Shown here in pieces: positions 7,029 through 13,764 of a stretch of DNA of 33,965 nucleotides; the stretch's first letter is position 1, and each line of letters opens with the position of its first letter. The notes under the pieces are model-generated. The model was not told where the DNA came from. It worked only from the letters and a program-made list of their open reading frames with translations, and did no database searches. Both the position numbers and the translations under genes were made by a program. Origin of the DNA: JBHHYS01 sp046757645 (GTDB taxonomy: Bacteria > Acidobacteriota > Terriglobia > Acidiferrales > 2-02-FULL-67-57); assembly GCA_046757645.1 (NCBI GenBank), contig JBHHYS010000017.1:1-33965 (forward strand). Reading direction: 5' to 3'.

Positions 7029-7583
7029 CTAGATGCGCGGCAGGACGATACCTTTCTGGGCCTGGTACTTGCCCTTCTTATCCTTGTAGGAGGTCTCGCA
7101 CACCTGGTCGGCTTCGAGGAAGACCACCTGGCAGATGCCCTCGTGGGAATAGACACGGGCGGGCAGGGGCGAAGTGTTCGAAATCTCCAGGGTGACGTAG
7201 CCCTCCCACTCCGGCTCGAACGGGGTGACGTTCACGATGATGCCGCAGCGGGCGTAGGTGGACTTCCCCAGGCAAATGGTGAGGATGTTCCGGGGAATGC
7301 GGAAATATTCCACCGAGCGCGCCAAGGCAAAGGAGTTCGGCGGAATCACGCAGATGCCGCCTTTGTATTCGACAAAGGAGCGCGCGTCGAAGTGCTTGGG
7401 GTCGACAATCGCCGTGTTGACATTGGTGAATATCCGGTACTCGTCGGCCACCCGGATGTCGTAGCCGTAGCTCGACAGCCCGTAGCTGATTACCCCCTCC
7501 CGCTGCTGCGACTCAGTGAAGGGCTCAATCATTTTCTGCTCCCGGGCCATCTGGCGGATCCAGTGGTCGGATTTGATGGGCAT
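7029..7583 (-). CDS. dcd: dCTP deaminase
   Basis: 184 aa, close to the usual 185-195 aa. It converts dCTP to dUTP (and ammonia), feeding dTMP synthesis. It belongs to the trimeric dUTPase/DCD fold, and the DCD-specific features are visible: GYDIR near residue 40, KSTYARCG at 107-114 (arginine R112) and EPEWEGYVTLEISN at 123-136, with E133 the likely catalytic glutamate. The ATG at 7581-7583 (MPIKSDHWIR) has GGGAGG six nucleotides upstream. It is divergent from the HU gene, and its promoter probably shares the -35 region at 7742-7748. It fits functionally with the uracil-DNA glycosylase and nucleoside salvage genes elsewhere in the window but is not in an operon with them. Confidence 0.94.
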   Translation of the reverse strand: MPIKSDHWIRQMAREQKMIEPFTESQQREGVISYGLSSYGYDIRVADEYRIFTNVNTAIVDPKHFDARSFVEYKGGICVIPPNSFALARSVEYFRIPRNILTICLGKSTYARCGIIVNVTPFEPEWEGYVTLEISNTSPLPARVYSHEGICQVVFLEADQVCETSYKDKKGKYQAQKGIVLPRI

Positions 7584-7605
7584 CGGTGGCCTCCCGGAAC
7601 CCCGC

Positions 7606-7635
7606 TCCGCCTGCGGACGCGCCCCGCAAAGCGGG
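7606..7635. repeat. Two adjacent GC-rich hairpins in the dcd leader
   Basis: TCCGC-CT-GCGGA at 7606-7617 is followed by CCCGC-AAA-GCGGG at 7623-7635. If dcd is transcribed from the promoter at 7719-7748, both lie in its 5' leader. They resemble the hairpin at 802-818. Confidence 0.45.
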
Positions 7636-7718
7636 ACGCACGCATTCGGGTCGGCAAAAAGTTTCCCGCCTACCAAGCGCCCGACGGGGCCGCGCAAACC
7701 CCCTCCGGGTCGGGGCGG

Positions 7719-7748
7719 AGTCTAACGCGCCGGGAAAGCCCTTGACAA
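7719..7748 (-). promoter_or_regulatory. Promoter for dcd (minus strand)
   Basis: On the minus strand: -35 TTGTCA (plus coordinates 7743-7748), 18-nt spacer, -10 TAGACT (7719-7724). Its -35 overlaps the -35 of the divergent HU promoter almost completely. The dcd leader would be about 130 nt. Confidence 0.45.
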
Positions 7749-7770
7749 TCCCTCATACCCCTCTTAGCAT
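7742..7770 (+). promoter_or_regulatory. Sigma-70-type promoter for the HU-family gene
   Basis: -35 TTGACA at 7742-7747 (perfect), 17-nt spacer, -10 TAGCAT at 7765-7770. Transcription would start near 7777, about 63 nt before the GTG start codon at 7840. Confidence 0.7.
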
Positions 7771-7839
7771 ACGAGGCGCTTTTCTCCGCAAGCCAGCCTC
7801 CACGCGCCGGATTGTGTGCCCGTATCCGGGGAGGATATC

Positions 7840-8109
7840 GTGATCAAGCTCGATATTGTCAACGAGGTGGTGAACCGCACTGGGGTGAGCAAGTCGAAGG
7901 CGGAAATGGCGGTGGAAACCGTCTTCGAGGCCATGAAGCGTGCCCTGGAGCGGGGCGAGCGCATCGAGTTGCGCGGCTTCGGGGTCTTCAACGTCCGGCC
8001 GCGCAAGACCGGCATCGGCCGCAACCCGCGCACCGGCCAAGAGGTCAACATCCCCCCAGGCAAAGCCGTCCGCTTCAAGCCCGGCAAGGAACTGCAAAAC
8101 CTTTCCTAA
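7840..8109 (+). CDS. HU/IHF-family nucleoid DNA-binding protein
   Basis: 89 aa, the usual size. HU/IHF dimers bend DNA and compact the nucleoid. The conserved core is clear: the GRGFGVF-type turn here reads ELRGFGVFNV (near 47-56), followed by the DNA-inserting beta-arm RNPRTGQEVNIPPGKAVRFKPGK. The arm proline is in RNPRTG. The GTG at 7840-7842 was chosen because GGGGAGGA at 7828-7835 lies just upstream and the family normally begins about three residues before the DIVNEV helix. HU versus IHF-alpha/beta cannot be decided by eye, so no symbol is given. Expressed from its own promoter at 7742-7770. Confidence 0.93.
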   Translation: MIKLDIVNEVVNRTGVSKSKAEMAVETVFEAMKRALERGERIELRGFGVFNVRPRKTGIGRNPRTGQEVNIPPGKAVRFKPGKELQNLS

Positions 8110-8196
8110 GCGCCTGCTTTTCCGCTACGATGAATGCGTGGGCGGCCGCGGCGGTGTGGCTGGCTCCCCCCGGGGCAGGCCCGCAGGTTTCTTCAT

Positions 8197-9204
8197 ATGG
8201 GCAACGGTTTCCACACCCGCACCCACTCCCCGGTGGAGAGCGAGCCGCTGCGCCTACCCGTGGCGCCCACCTACCTCATCGCGCCGCCCCGGCGTCGTGC
8301 GGCTCTCCCCTTGTTGCTTTTCTTGCTCACCGTGGTCAGCACCCTCTTCGTGGGCTTGCACCTGACCCAAGCCTACGAACACAACCACCCGCCCTACACC
8401 GAAGCCATCTATTCGCTCGACCTCTTTCGGCAGTTGGCCGATAACCCCCTGCTGCTCCTCCAGGGGTGGCCCTTCGCCGCCACCCTACTCGGCATCCTGC
8501 TGGCGCACGAGCTCGGGCACTACTTCGCCTGCCGCTACTACGGCATCGTGGCCAGCTACCCCCATTTCTTGCCCTTCCCCAACCTGATTGGCACCCTGGG
8601 GGCGTTCATCCGCATCCAGTCGCCCATCGTCAACCGCCGCGCCCTCTTCGACGTGGGGATTGCCGGGCCGCTGGTGGGGTTCGTGCTGGCCGTGCCGGCG
8701 CTGGCCATGGGTGTGGCCTATTCCAAGGTCATTCCGGGAGCCTTGCAAGGGAGTGCAGTCATCTTCGGCAATCCGCCGCTGGTCTGGTTCGTCTCCAAGC
8801 TCTTTTGGCCCCAGGTGCCCGTCGATCATCTTATGCTGCATCCCATCGCCCGAGCCGCCTGGGTGGGCCTGTTCGCCACCGCGCTCAATCTACTCCCGGT
8901 GGGCCAGTTGGATGGCGGCCACATCGTCTATGCGGTGGCGGCCAAAGAACACCGAGCGTTGTCGCGGGCGTTTATGCTGGCGCTGCTGATCGCCGGACTG
9001 CTCGGCTTCCTCTACCCGGATACCATCTGGCCCGGCTGGCTGGTCTTCGGTGGGTTTCTGCTGTTTTTCGGGGTGCGCCACCCCGCCGTGCTCGATCCCG
9101 GTCGGCCGCTCGACCCTCCCCGCTACTGGGTGGCCGCCCTGGGCCTGCTGGTCTTTATTCTCTGCTTCACGCCAGTCCCCTTCCACACCCCCTTCCAACC
9201 CTAG
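8197..9204 (+). CDS. M50 family membrane-embedded zinc metalloprotease (site-2 protease type)
   Basis: 335 aa, polytopic. M50/site-2 proteases cut transmembrane substrates within the membrane, often in signalling. The zinc motif HELGH lies at 104-108 within a hydrophobic segment, and the third-ligand motif NLLPVGQLDGGH follows with D239. Several further hydrophobic stretches give about six to seven membrane segments. GPLVGFVLAVPALAMG between the motifs is typical of the compact group that resembles the plant EGY and bacterial S2P homologues. No PDZ domain is seen, unlike RseP. The ATG at 8197 is used; an in-frame ATG at 8134 is possible and neither has a good ribosome binding site. It follows the HU gene by 87 bp and may be co-transcribed. 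Confidence 0.9.
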   Translation: MGNGFHTRTHSPVESEPLRLPVAPTYLIAPPRRRAALPLLLFLLTVVSTLFVGLHLTQAYEHNHPPYTEAIYSLDLFRQLADNPLLLLQGWPFAATLLGILLAHELGHYFACRYYGIVASYPHFLPFPNLIGTLGAFIRIQSPIVNRRALFDVGIAGPLVGFVLAVPALAMGVAYSKVIPGALQGSAVIFGNPPLVWFVSKLFWPQVPVDHLMLHPIARAAWVGLFATALNLLPVGQLDGGHIVYAVAAKEHRALSRAFMLALLIAGLLGFLYPDTIWPGWLVFGGFLLFFGVRHPAVLDPGRPLDPPRYWVAALGLLVFILCFTPVPFHTPFQP

Positions 9205-9206
9205 GC

Positions 9207-9230
9207 AGGAGCTTGCTCCTTCTATCCCTT
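9207..9230 (+). terminator. Possible terminator after the M50 gene
   Basis: AGGAG/CTCCT with loop CTTG (9207-9220) directly after the stop codon, followed by the T/C-rich TCTATCCCTT. The short stem makes it tentative. Confidence 0.4.
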
Positions 9231-9311
9231 GTACTCCTTCTACTTCTCCTAGTCGTTCTGCTCCTTCTCCTGCTTGTACACCCTATACTCCTTGTAGTAC
9301 TTTTACTGCTT
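9215..9311 (+). repeat. Pyrimidine-rich degenerate repeat tract
   Basis: About 100 bp built from variants of CTCCTT and TACTCCTT, for example GCTCCTTCT twice and ACTCCTT followed by CTAC or GTAG. Plus is C/T-rich and minus G/A-rich. It marks the switch from GC-rich chromosomal DNA to the more A/T-rich two-gene cassette that follows. No coding sense was found. Confidence 0.6.
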
Positions 9312-9339
9312 GACAAGGTGAAAAACAGCCACATACACT
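9310..9339 (+). promoter_or_regulatory. Promoter of the two-gene cassette
   Basis: -35 TTGACA at 9310-9315, 18-nt spacer, -10 TACACT at 9334-9339. The predicted transcription start near 9346 is about 30 nt before the ATG at 9375. It suggests the cassette is expressed independently of the M50 gene. Confidence 0.6.
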
Positions 9340-9374
9340 AGGCGAAGAAAAGGCGAATAAACGAGGTGCCACCC

Positions 9375-9560
9375 ATGTCTGAATGGGAAAAGGTAGTCGA
9401 GAAAGCTAAGGAGATGTTGCAGGAGAGAGCTTTTGTCGTCGAATCAGATCGCGAACTGGGCCAGCAAAGCAGCTTGCGTATCATCGAGAGAATAGGGCAA
9501 AGCAAGGGTAAGACGCAGTACAAAGTGGTCGAGGAGAGGCCACAAGATAATTGGTACTAA
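9375..9560 (+). CDS. Small hypothetical protein (61 aa), first gene of the cassette
   Basis: I do not recognise this protein. It is 61 aa, highly charged and without cysteine or a membrane segment. The N-terminal half (SEWEKVVEKAKEMLQERAF) should form an amphipathic helix. The C-terminal half has alternating SLRIIERIGQSKGKTQYKVVE, likely two beta strands with a turn, ending in the acidic-aromatic tail PQDNWY. The ATG at 9375 has GAGG at 9364-9367, 7 nt upstream; the GTG at 9366 is a less likely start. It lies 62 bp before the P-loop/deoxyribosyltransferase-like gene, on the same strand and with the same lower GC codon use, so the pair is probably one unit. Its role could be a partner or antitoxin-like regulator, which is speculation. 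Confidence 0.7.
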   Translation: MSEWEKVVEKAKEMLQERAFVVESDRELGQQSSLRIIERIGQSKGKTQYKVVEERPQDNWY

Positions 9561-9622
9561 GACCAGGTCGCGACTGGCACCTCAAACATCCCTCCCCATA
9601 GAATTCGGCTAGGGTCATCCTA

Positions 9623-10693
9623 ATGTTTGTTATCTGCACCGGCATCAGTGGTGTCGGAAAAAAAGAATACTTAGCCAGGCTTCGGGACGCTCATCATCAA
9701 GCGATCGAACTTTTCGATGTTGGCGAGCGAATGCTCGCTGTGGCCGAGCATCTAAACATCGAAACCAGCACAGAAAAGATACTGGACATGCCCGAAAGCA
9801 CCCAGACAGCCCTGCGATCGACGGTTTTCGAGGAGGTCATCAAGGCGCTAGAAAGGGCCGACCAATACAAACACTACTTCGTAAGCCTTCATGCGTGCTT
9901 CCGCTGGAATGATTTCCTGACCCTTGGGTTCAATGCCTACCACGTCAAGCGCATAACCGACATCGCCAGGGACAAGAAAGCAGGGCCCATTTACGTTTGC
10001 TTCACCGACACAGCCGCAAATATCTATGCACGCCTACAGAAAAGAACGCAATGGAAAGATAGATTGTCGCTCGGAGAGATTCTTCTCTGGCGGGACGAGG
10101 AACGCACGCTAACAAAGATGATCGCTGAGTACGAAAAAACCAGCTTCTATGCCGTTCCTAGCGAAGAGCCTATTGACACACTTTGGAATCTCGTTTCTCA
10201 GCCCCATATAAAAAAACTCTATTTGAGCTTTCCGATAACGATCATCAAGAAATACCACCCCGAATACCTTGAGGAAGTGGGCAGGCTGCGAGACGAGTTG
10301 CGAAAGCATTTTGTTGTATTCGACCCTCTCGCGGTGAAGGATATAGAGTGGCACCTAGGTGAATACCTTTTGCCCGACCAGCTTGCGGCTGGACTCGCGA
10401 ACGGTGTACCGCCAGCCAGTGAGAGAGCGGCTCAGTATATGGCGAGGCAAACTGTGGAACGCGATTTTCAGCTAATAGATCAAAGCGACTTCGTAGTCGT
10501 CTATTATCGCACCGACAGGTTGTCCTTCGGTGTGGTATCAGAGATGATTCACGGGTACAGTCATAATAAACCTGTATATGCTGTCTTCACTAGTAGCCCC
10601 AGCCCGTTCTTCGTACACTACTGCACTGCCAGTCGACAGACCGTAGCGGATCTCCTTCAGCTCTTGCGGGAAACCTACTTGAACAAGCAGTGA
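9623..10693 (+). CDS. P-loop kinase-like / nucleoside 2-deoxyribosyltransferase-like fusion protein
   Basis: 356 aa. Residues 1 to about 190 look like an adenylate-kinase-type P-loop NTPase: MFVICTGISGVGKKEYL, where the Walker A loop spans 7-14 but carries lysine (K14) where serine or threonine is normal. A YVCFTDT strand and an arginine-rich lid-like stretch (RLQKRTQWKDRLS) follow. Residues about 198-356 resemble the nucleoside 2-deoxyribosyltransferase / TIR-like Rossmann fold: LYLSFPITI, RLRDELRKHFVVFDP, RDFQLIDQSDFVVVYY, then FGVVSEMIHGYSHNKPVYAVF, where E307 sits at the position of the catalytic glutamate. Codon use is clearly more A/T-rich than in the neighbours, suggesting transfer. 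It ends 13 bp from the convergent priA stop. I infer a nucleotide-sensing or nucleotide-degrading role, possibly defence; function unproven. Confidence 0.8.
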   Translation: MFVICTGISGVGKKEYLARLRDAHHQAIELFDVGERMLAVAEHLNIETSTEKILDMPESTQTALRSTVFEEVIKALERADQYKHYFVSLHACFRWNDFLTLGFNAYHVKRITDIARDKKAGPIYVCFTDTAANIYARLQKRTQWKDRLSLGEILLWRDEERTLTKMIAEYEKTSFYAVPSEEPIDTLWNLVSQPHIKKLYLSFPITIIKKYHPEYLEEVGRLRDELRKHFVVFDPLAVKDIEWHLGEYLLPDQLAAGLANGVPPASERAAQYMARQTVERDFQLIDQSDFVVVYYRTDRLSFGVVSEMIHGYSHNKPVYAVFTSSPSPFFVHYCTASRQTVADLLQLLRETYLNKQ

Positions 10694-10706
10694 CGTCCGC
10701 CTCGGG

Positions 10707-12956
10707 TCACAAGAGAGTCAGCGGGTCGACGTCCACCACCAGTGTCCCCGCAGGAATTTCTTTCCTGCGCGCGTAGGCGACCACGGCGCGCAACCTCTCC
10801 TGCAAGGCACGTCGGTCGGGCGACTTGAGCAGAAACTGGAAGCGGTACTCTTTCTTCAAGCGCGCCAGGGGCGCGGGCGCCGGCCCCAGCACACGCAGGC
10901 TGGGCACGCGGTTTCGATCGAAGAATTCCTGCAGCTGCCGGGTGGCACGCACCGCAGCGTCCAACGGCCGCGCCCGCACCACCAAGTTCGCCAGGGCGGT
11001 GAAGGGCGGATAATGCAGGAGGCGGCGAAAGCGCAGCTCCTGTTCGTAGAAGCCCTCGTAGTTCTGCTGCGCGCCGAAGCGAATGGCGTAGTGGTCGGGA
11101 TAGTAGGTTTGGACGAGCACCTGCCCGGGCCGCACACCCCGACCGGCACGCCCGGCCACTTGGGTGAGCAACTGGAAGGTGCGCTCGGCGGCGCGAAAGT
11201 CCGGCAGGCCCAAAATCACATCCGCGGAGACCACGCCCACCAGCGTCACCCCCTGGAAGTCGTGCCCTTTCGCAATCATCTGCGTGCCCACCAGGATGTC
11301 CAGTTGCCCCCGCACAAACCGGCGCAAGACCTGTTCGGCGCGGCGCCGGCCGGCGGCGGTGTCGCGGTCGAGACGAGCCACGCGCGCCCCGGGATAGGCG
11401 CGCGCCACCGCCTCCTCCACCTTTTCCGCCCCTTCGCCAACGTAGTGGATGTGCTCGCTGCCGCATTTCTCGCAGGCCTTCGGGGTGCCGCGGGCAAAGC
11501 CGCAGTAGTGGCACACCAGCCGCCCGCGGGCGCGGTGGAAAGCAAGCGAGATGCTGCAATGGGCGCACTGCACCGTGGCGCCGCACTTCCGACAGAGAAG
11601 AAAGTTGGCGTAGCCCCGCCGGTTGAGCAGCACCAACACCTGGCCGCCATCCCCCAGGGCGTGCTCGATCCCCGCCGCGAGTGCCCGCGACAACAGTGCT
11701 GTCTTCTTCGTTTCCTGGAACTCCGCGCGCATGTCAATCACCCGCACCTCGGCCAGCGGGCGCTGACCTACGCGGCTTTCCAGCTCCAGACGACAATACC
11801 GTCCGGTGCGCGCGTGATAGCTGGTCTCCAGCGCCGGCGTAGCCGAGCCCAGCACCACCACCGCTCCCTCGCGCTTGGCGCGCACCACTGCGGTGTCCCG
11901 CCCGTGGTAGCGCGGCGTTTCCTCCTGCTTGTAACTGGAGTCCTGCTCCTCATCCACAATCACTACGCCCAGGTTCTCCACCGGCGCAAACACCGCCGAG
12001 CGCGTTCCCACCGCAATCCGCGCCTCTCCGCGCCGCAGCCGCCACCACTCCCTCGAACGCTCGCGCGCCCCCAGGCCGCTGTGCAGCACCGCCACTTGAT
12101 CGCCGAAGCGGGCGGTGAAGCACTCGGCTACCGCCGGCGTCAGCGCAATCTCCGGCACCAAGAGCAGCGCGGTGCGCTGGCGCGCCAAGCAGGCCTGAAT
12201 GGCGCGCAGGTAGACTTCCGTTTTGCCGCTGCCGGTCACCCCTTGCAGGAGCACGGGGGCGAAGCGCCCGGCGGCCAGCCGCCGCTCGATCTCCTCCAGT
12301 GCCTTTTCCTGCTCACCCGTCAGCACGGGCACGGCACCGCCGCCCCAGTCGCCCTCGAAGAGCGCCGGGGCTGACGGTGTGCCGCGCGGCTGGCGGCACT
12401 CCACCTCGCGGACCACTTCCAGCAATCGCTGCCGGCGCAGCCGTGCCAGCCAGCGCCGCCCGCCGGCGACCTGGCGCGCCAGTTGGGCCACGCTGCGGGT
12501 TTTTCCCTCCCGGAGCCGGCGCAGCAGTCCGTACTCGGCCTGCTCGCTTTCGCTGCGCCTCTCCATCCCTTCCAGCTTGGCGAGTCGCTCGATGCCCCGC
12601 GGCCCGAGGCGCGCCCGCTCCCGCTGAGCAAATTCGCTGTGCAGGGGCAGCATGACGCGAAACACTTCGCCCGGCGGCGCCGAGTAATACTCCGTTACCC
12701 AGCGCGCCAGTTCCTGCAGTCGCGCGGGCAGCACCGGCTCGCTGTCGACCACCTGCAAAACGTCTTTGAGCCCCTGGGTGACCCGCGGGGTCTCGGCGAG
12801 CCCGGTCACCACTCCCAGCAATTTCCGCTGCCGGAAGGGCACCACCACCCGACCCCCCACGCACACCTGCGGCTGGAACTCCAGCGGCAAGCGGTAGGTG
12901 AATGTCTGAGGGAGGGGGACGGGAACCGCTACGTCACAGTAGGCCGCCGCTGCCAT
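10707..12956 (-). CDS. priA: Primosomal protein N', replication restart helicase PriA
   Basis: 749 aa. PriA binds stalled or D-loop forks, unwinds the lagging arm and reloads the replicative helicase. The N-terminal DNA-binding domain (1 to about 105, AVPVPLPQTFTYRLP) is followed by a winged-helix region, Walker A GVTGSGKT at 239-246, the Walker B-type IVDEEQD, and motif III-like LGSATPALET. Zinc-binding cysteine pairs (CRKC, CAHC, CHYC, CEKC), all eight present, lie between helicase lobes. The motif VI-like QVAGRAGRG is intact. It is the last gene of the long minus-strand run, starting 9 bp after the uracil-DNA glycosylase stop. The ATG at 12954-12956 has no obvious ribosome binding site, consistent with translational coupling. 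Its stop lies 13 bp from the convergent cassette gene. Confidence 0.96.
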   Translation of the reverse strand: MAAAAYCDVAVPVPLPQTFTYRLPLEFQPQVCVGGRVVVPFRQRKLLGVVTGLAETPRVTQGLKDVLQVVDSEPVLPARLQELARWVTEYYSAPPGEVFRVMLPLHSEFAQRERARLGPRGIERLAKLEGMERRSESEQAEYGLLRRLREGKTRSVAQLARQVAGGRRWLARLRRQRLLEVVREVECRQPRGTPSAPALFEGDWGGGAVPVLTGEQEKALEEIERRLAAGRFAPVLLQGVTGSGKTEVYLRAIQACLARQRTALLLVPEIALTPAVAECFTARFGDQVAVLHSGLGARERSREWWRLRRGEARIAVGTRSAVFAPVENLGVVIVDEEQDSSYKQEETPRYHGRDTAVVRAKREGAVVVLGSATPALETSYHARTGRYCRLELESRVGQRPLAEVRVIDMRAEFQETKKTALLSRALAAGIEHALGDGGQVLVLLNRRGYANFLLCRKCGATVQCAHCSISLAFHRARGRLVCHYCGFARGTPKACEKCGSEHIHYVGEGAEKVEEAVARAYPGARVARLDRDTAAGRRRAEQVLRRFVRGQLDILVGTQMIAKGHDFQGVTLVGVVSADVILGLPDFRAAERTFQLLTQVAGRAGRGVRPGQVLVQTYYPDHYAIRFGAQQNYEGFYEQELRFRRLLHYPPFTALANLVVRARPLDAAVRATRQLQEFFDRNRVPSLRVLGPAPAPLARLKKEYRFQFLLKSPDRRALQERLRAVVAYARRKEIPAGTLVVDVDPLTLL

Positions 12957-12965
12957 AAGAACCGA

Positions 12966-13757
12966 TCAGGTGAGAAAGCGCCGGATCGTGCGCAGGTCTT
13001 CCTGCACCTGGCGATTGGCGTTGGGGTTGCGAAGCAAATAAGCCGGGTGGAAAGTGGCAAACAGTTTCGTGCTGCGGTAGTCGAAAAACTTTCCCCGCAC
13101 CCGGGTGATGGAAACATTTTTGCCCAGCAGCGTCTGCAGCGCCACGCCCCCCAAACAACAAATCAGCTTGGGGTGGATGACGTCAAGCTGTCGGAGCAGA
13201 AACTGCGAGCAGGTTTGAATCTCGTCCTTCTCCGGGCTGCGGTTTCCCGGGGGGCGGCATTTGATCACGTTGCAGATGTAGACATCGTTTCGCTTCAGGC
13301 CCAGGGATTCGATCCAATGCGCCAGCAACTGCCCGGCGCGGCCCACGAAGGGCAGCCCTTGCCGGTCTTCTTCAGCGCCCGGCGCTTCCCCAACGAACAC
13401 CAGTCGCGCCCGGGGACTGCCCTGACCAAAAACGATCTTGGTCCGGTGGGGCCCCAGCTTGCAGCGCTGGCAGTCGCCGATGTCGGCGCGGATCCGCTCC
13501 AGGGTGTCGTCCTCCATCCGACCGGGCGTTTCCCCGAAGAGCGAGAGGGTCGGCGACGCAATGGCGACCGGTGCCGGCGAAGGCATTGTCGGCGGCTCCG
13601 CAGGCGCCGCGACCGGCTGAGCCGCTTCTCCCGCCGCAAGTTTGGGGGCGGGCCGCTGGCGTCGGCGATAGAAGGGAGTCAGGCCCAACTCTTCGTAGAA
13701 GTCCAGCCAAGCGCGCAGGCGCTGCCGGCGGCTTTCCGACTGCGGCTCGTCATTCAT
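12966..13757 (-). CDS. Family 4 uracil-DNA glycosylase (iron-sulfur type)
   Basis: 263 aa. It removes uracil from DNA at the start of base excision repair. The family 4 signature is complete: CQRCKL (first two [4Fe-4S] cysteines), GEAPGAEED-x-x-GLPFVGRAG, the NVIKCRPPGNR-x-P motif, a further cysteine in QTCSQFL, and HPAYLLRN near the C-terminus. The N-terminal about 90 residues are a proline/alanine-rich extension not needed for the fold, starting with a basic helical segment (RRQRLRAWLDFYEELGL). Such extensions occur in some family members. The gene lies between coaBC (7 bp) and priA (9 bp), so it is co-transcribed with them. With dcd producing dUTP, uracil excision is a sensible partner activity. 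Confidence 0.93.
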   Translation of the reverse strand: MNDEPQSESRRQRLRAWLDFYEELGLTPFYRRRQRPAPKLAAGEAAQPVAAPAEPPTMPSPAPVAIASPTLSLFGETPGRMEDDTLERIRADIGDCQRCKLGPHRTKIVFGQGSPRARLVFVGEAPGAEEDRQGLPFVGRAGQLLAHWIESLGLKRNDVYICNVIKCRPPGNRSPEKDEIQTCSQFLLRQLDVIHPKLICCLGGVALQTLLGKNVSITRVRGKFFDYRSTKLFATFHPAYLLRNPNANRQVQEDLRTIRRFLT

Positions 13758-13764
13758 GCATGCT

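Noticed and set aside
7584..7697. Longer dCTP deaminase start at 7697
   Set aside because: The extra residues are not part of the family fold, and the ATG at 7583 has a good ribosome binding site.
9204..9341. Leucine-rich peptide in the pyrimidine tract
   Set aside because: The frame arises from CTT/CTC/CTG repeats and has no start signal. The upstream part of the same frame is a shadow of the M50 gene.
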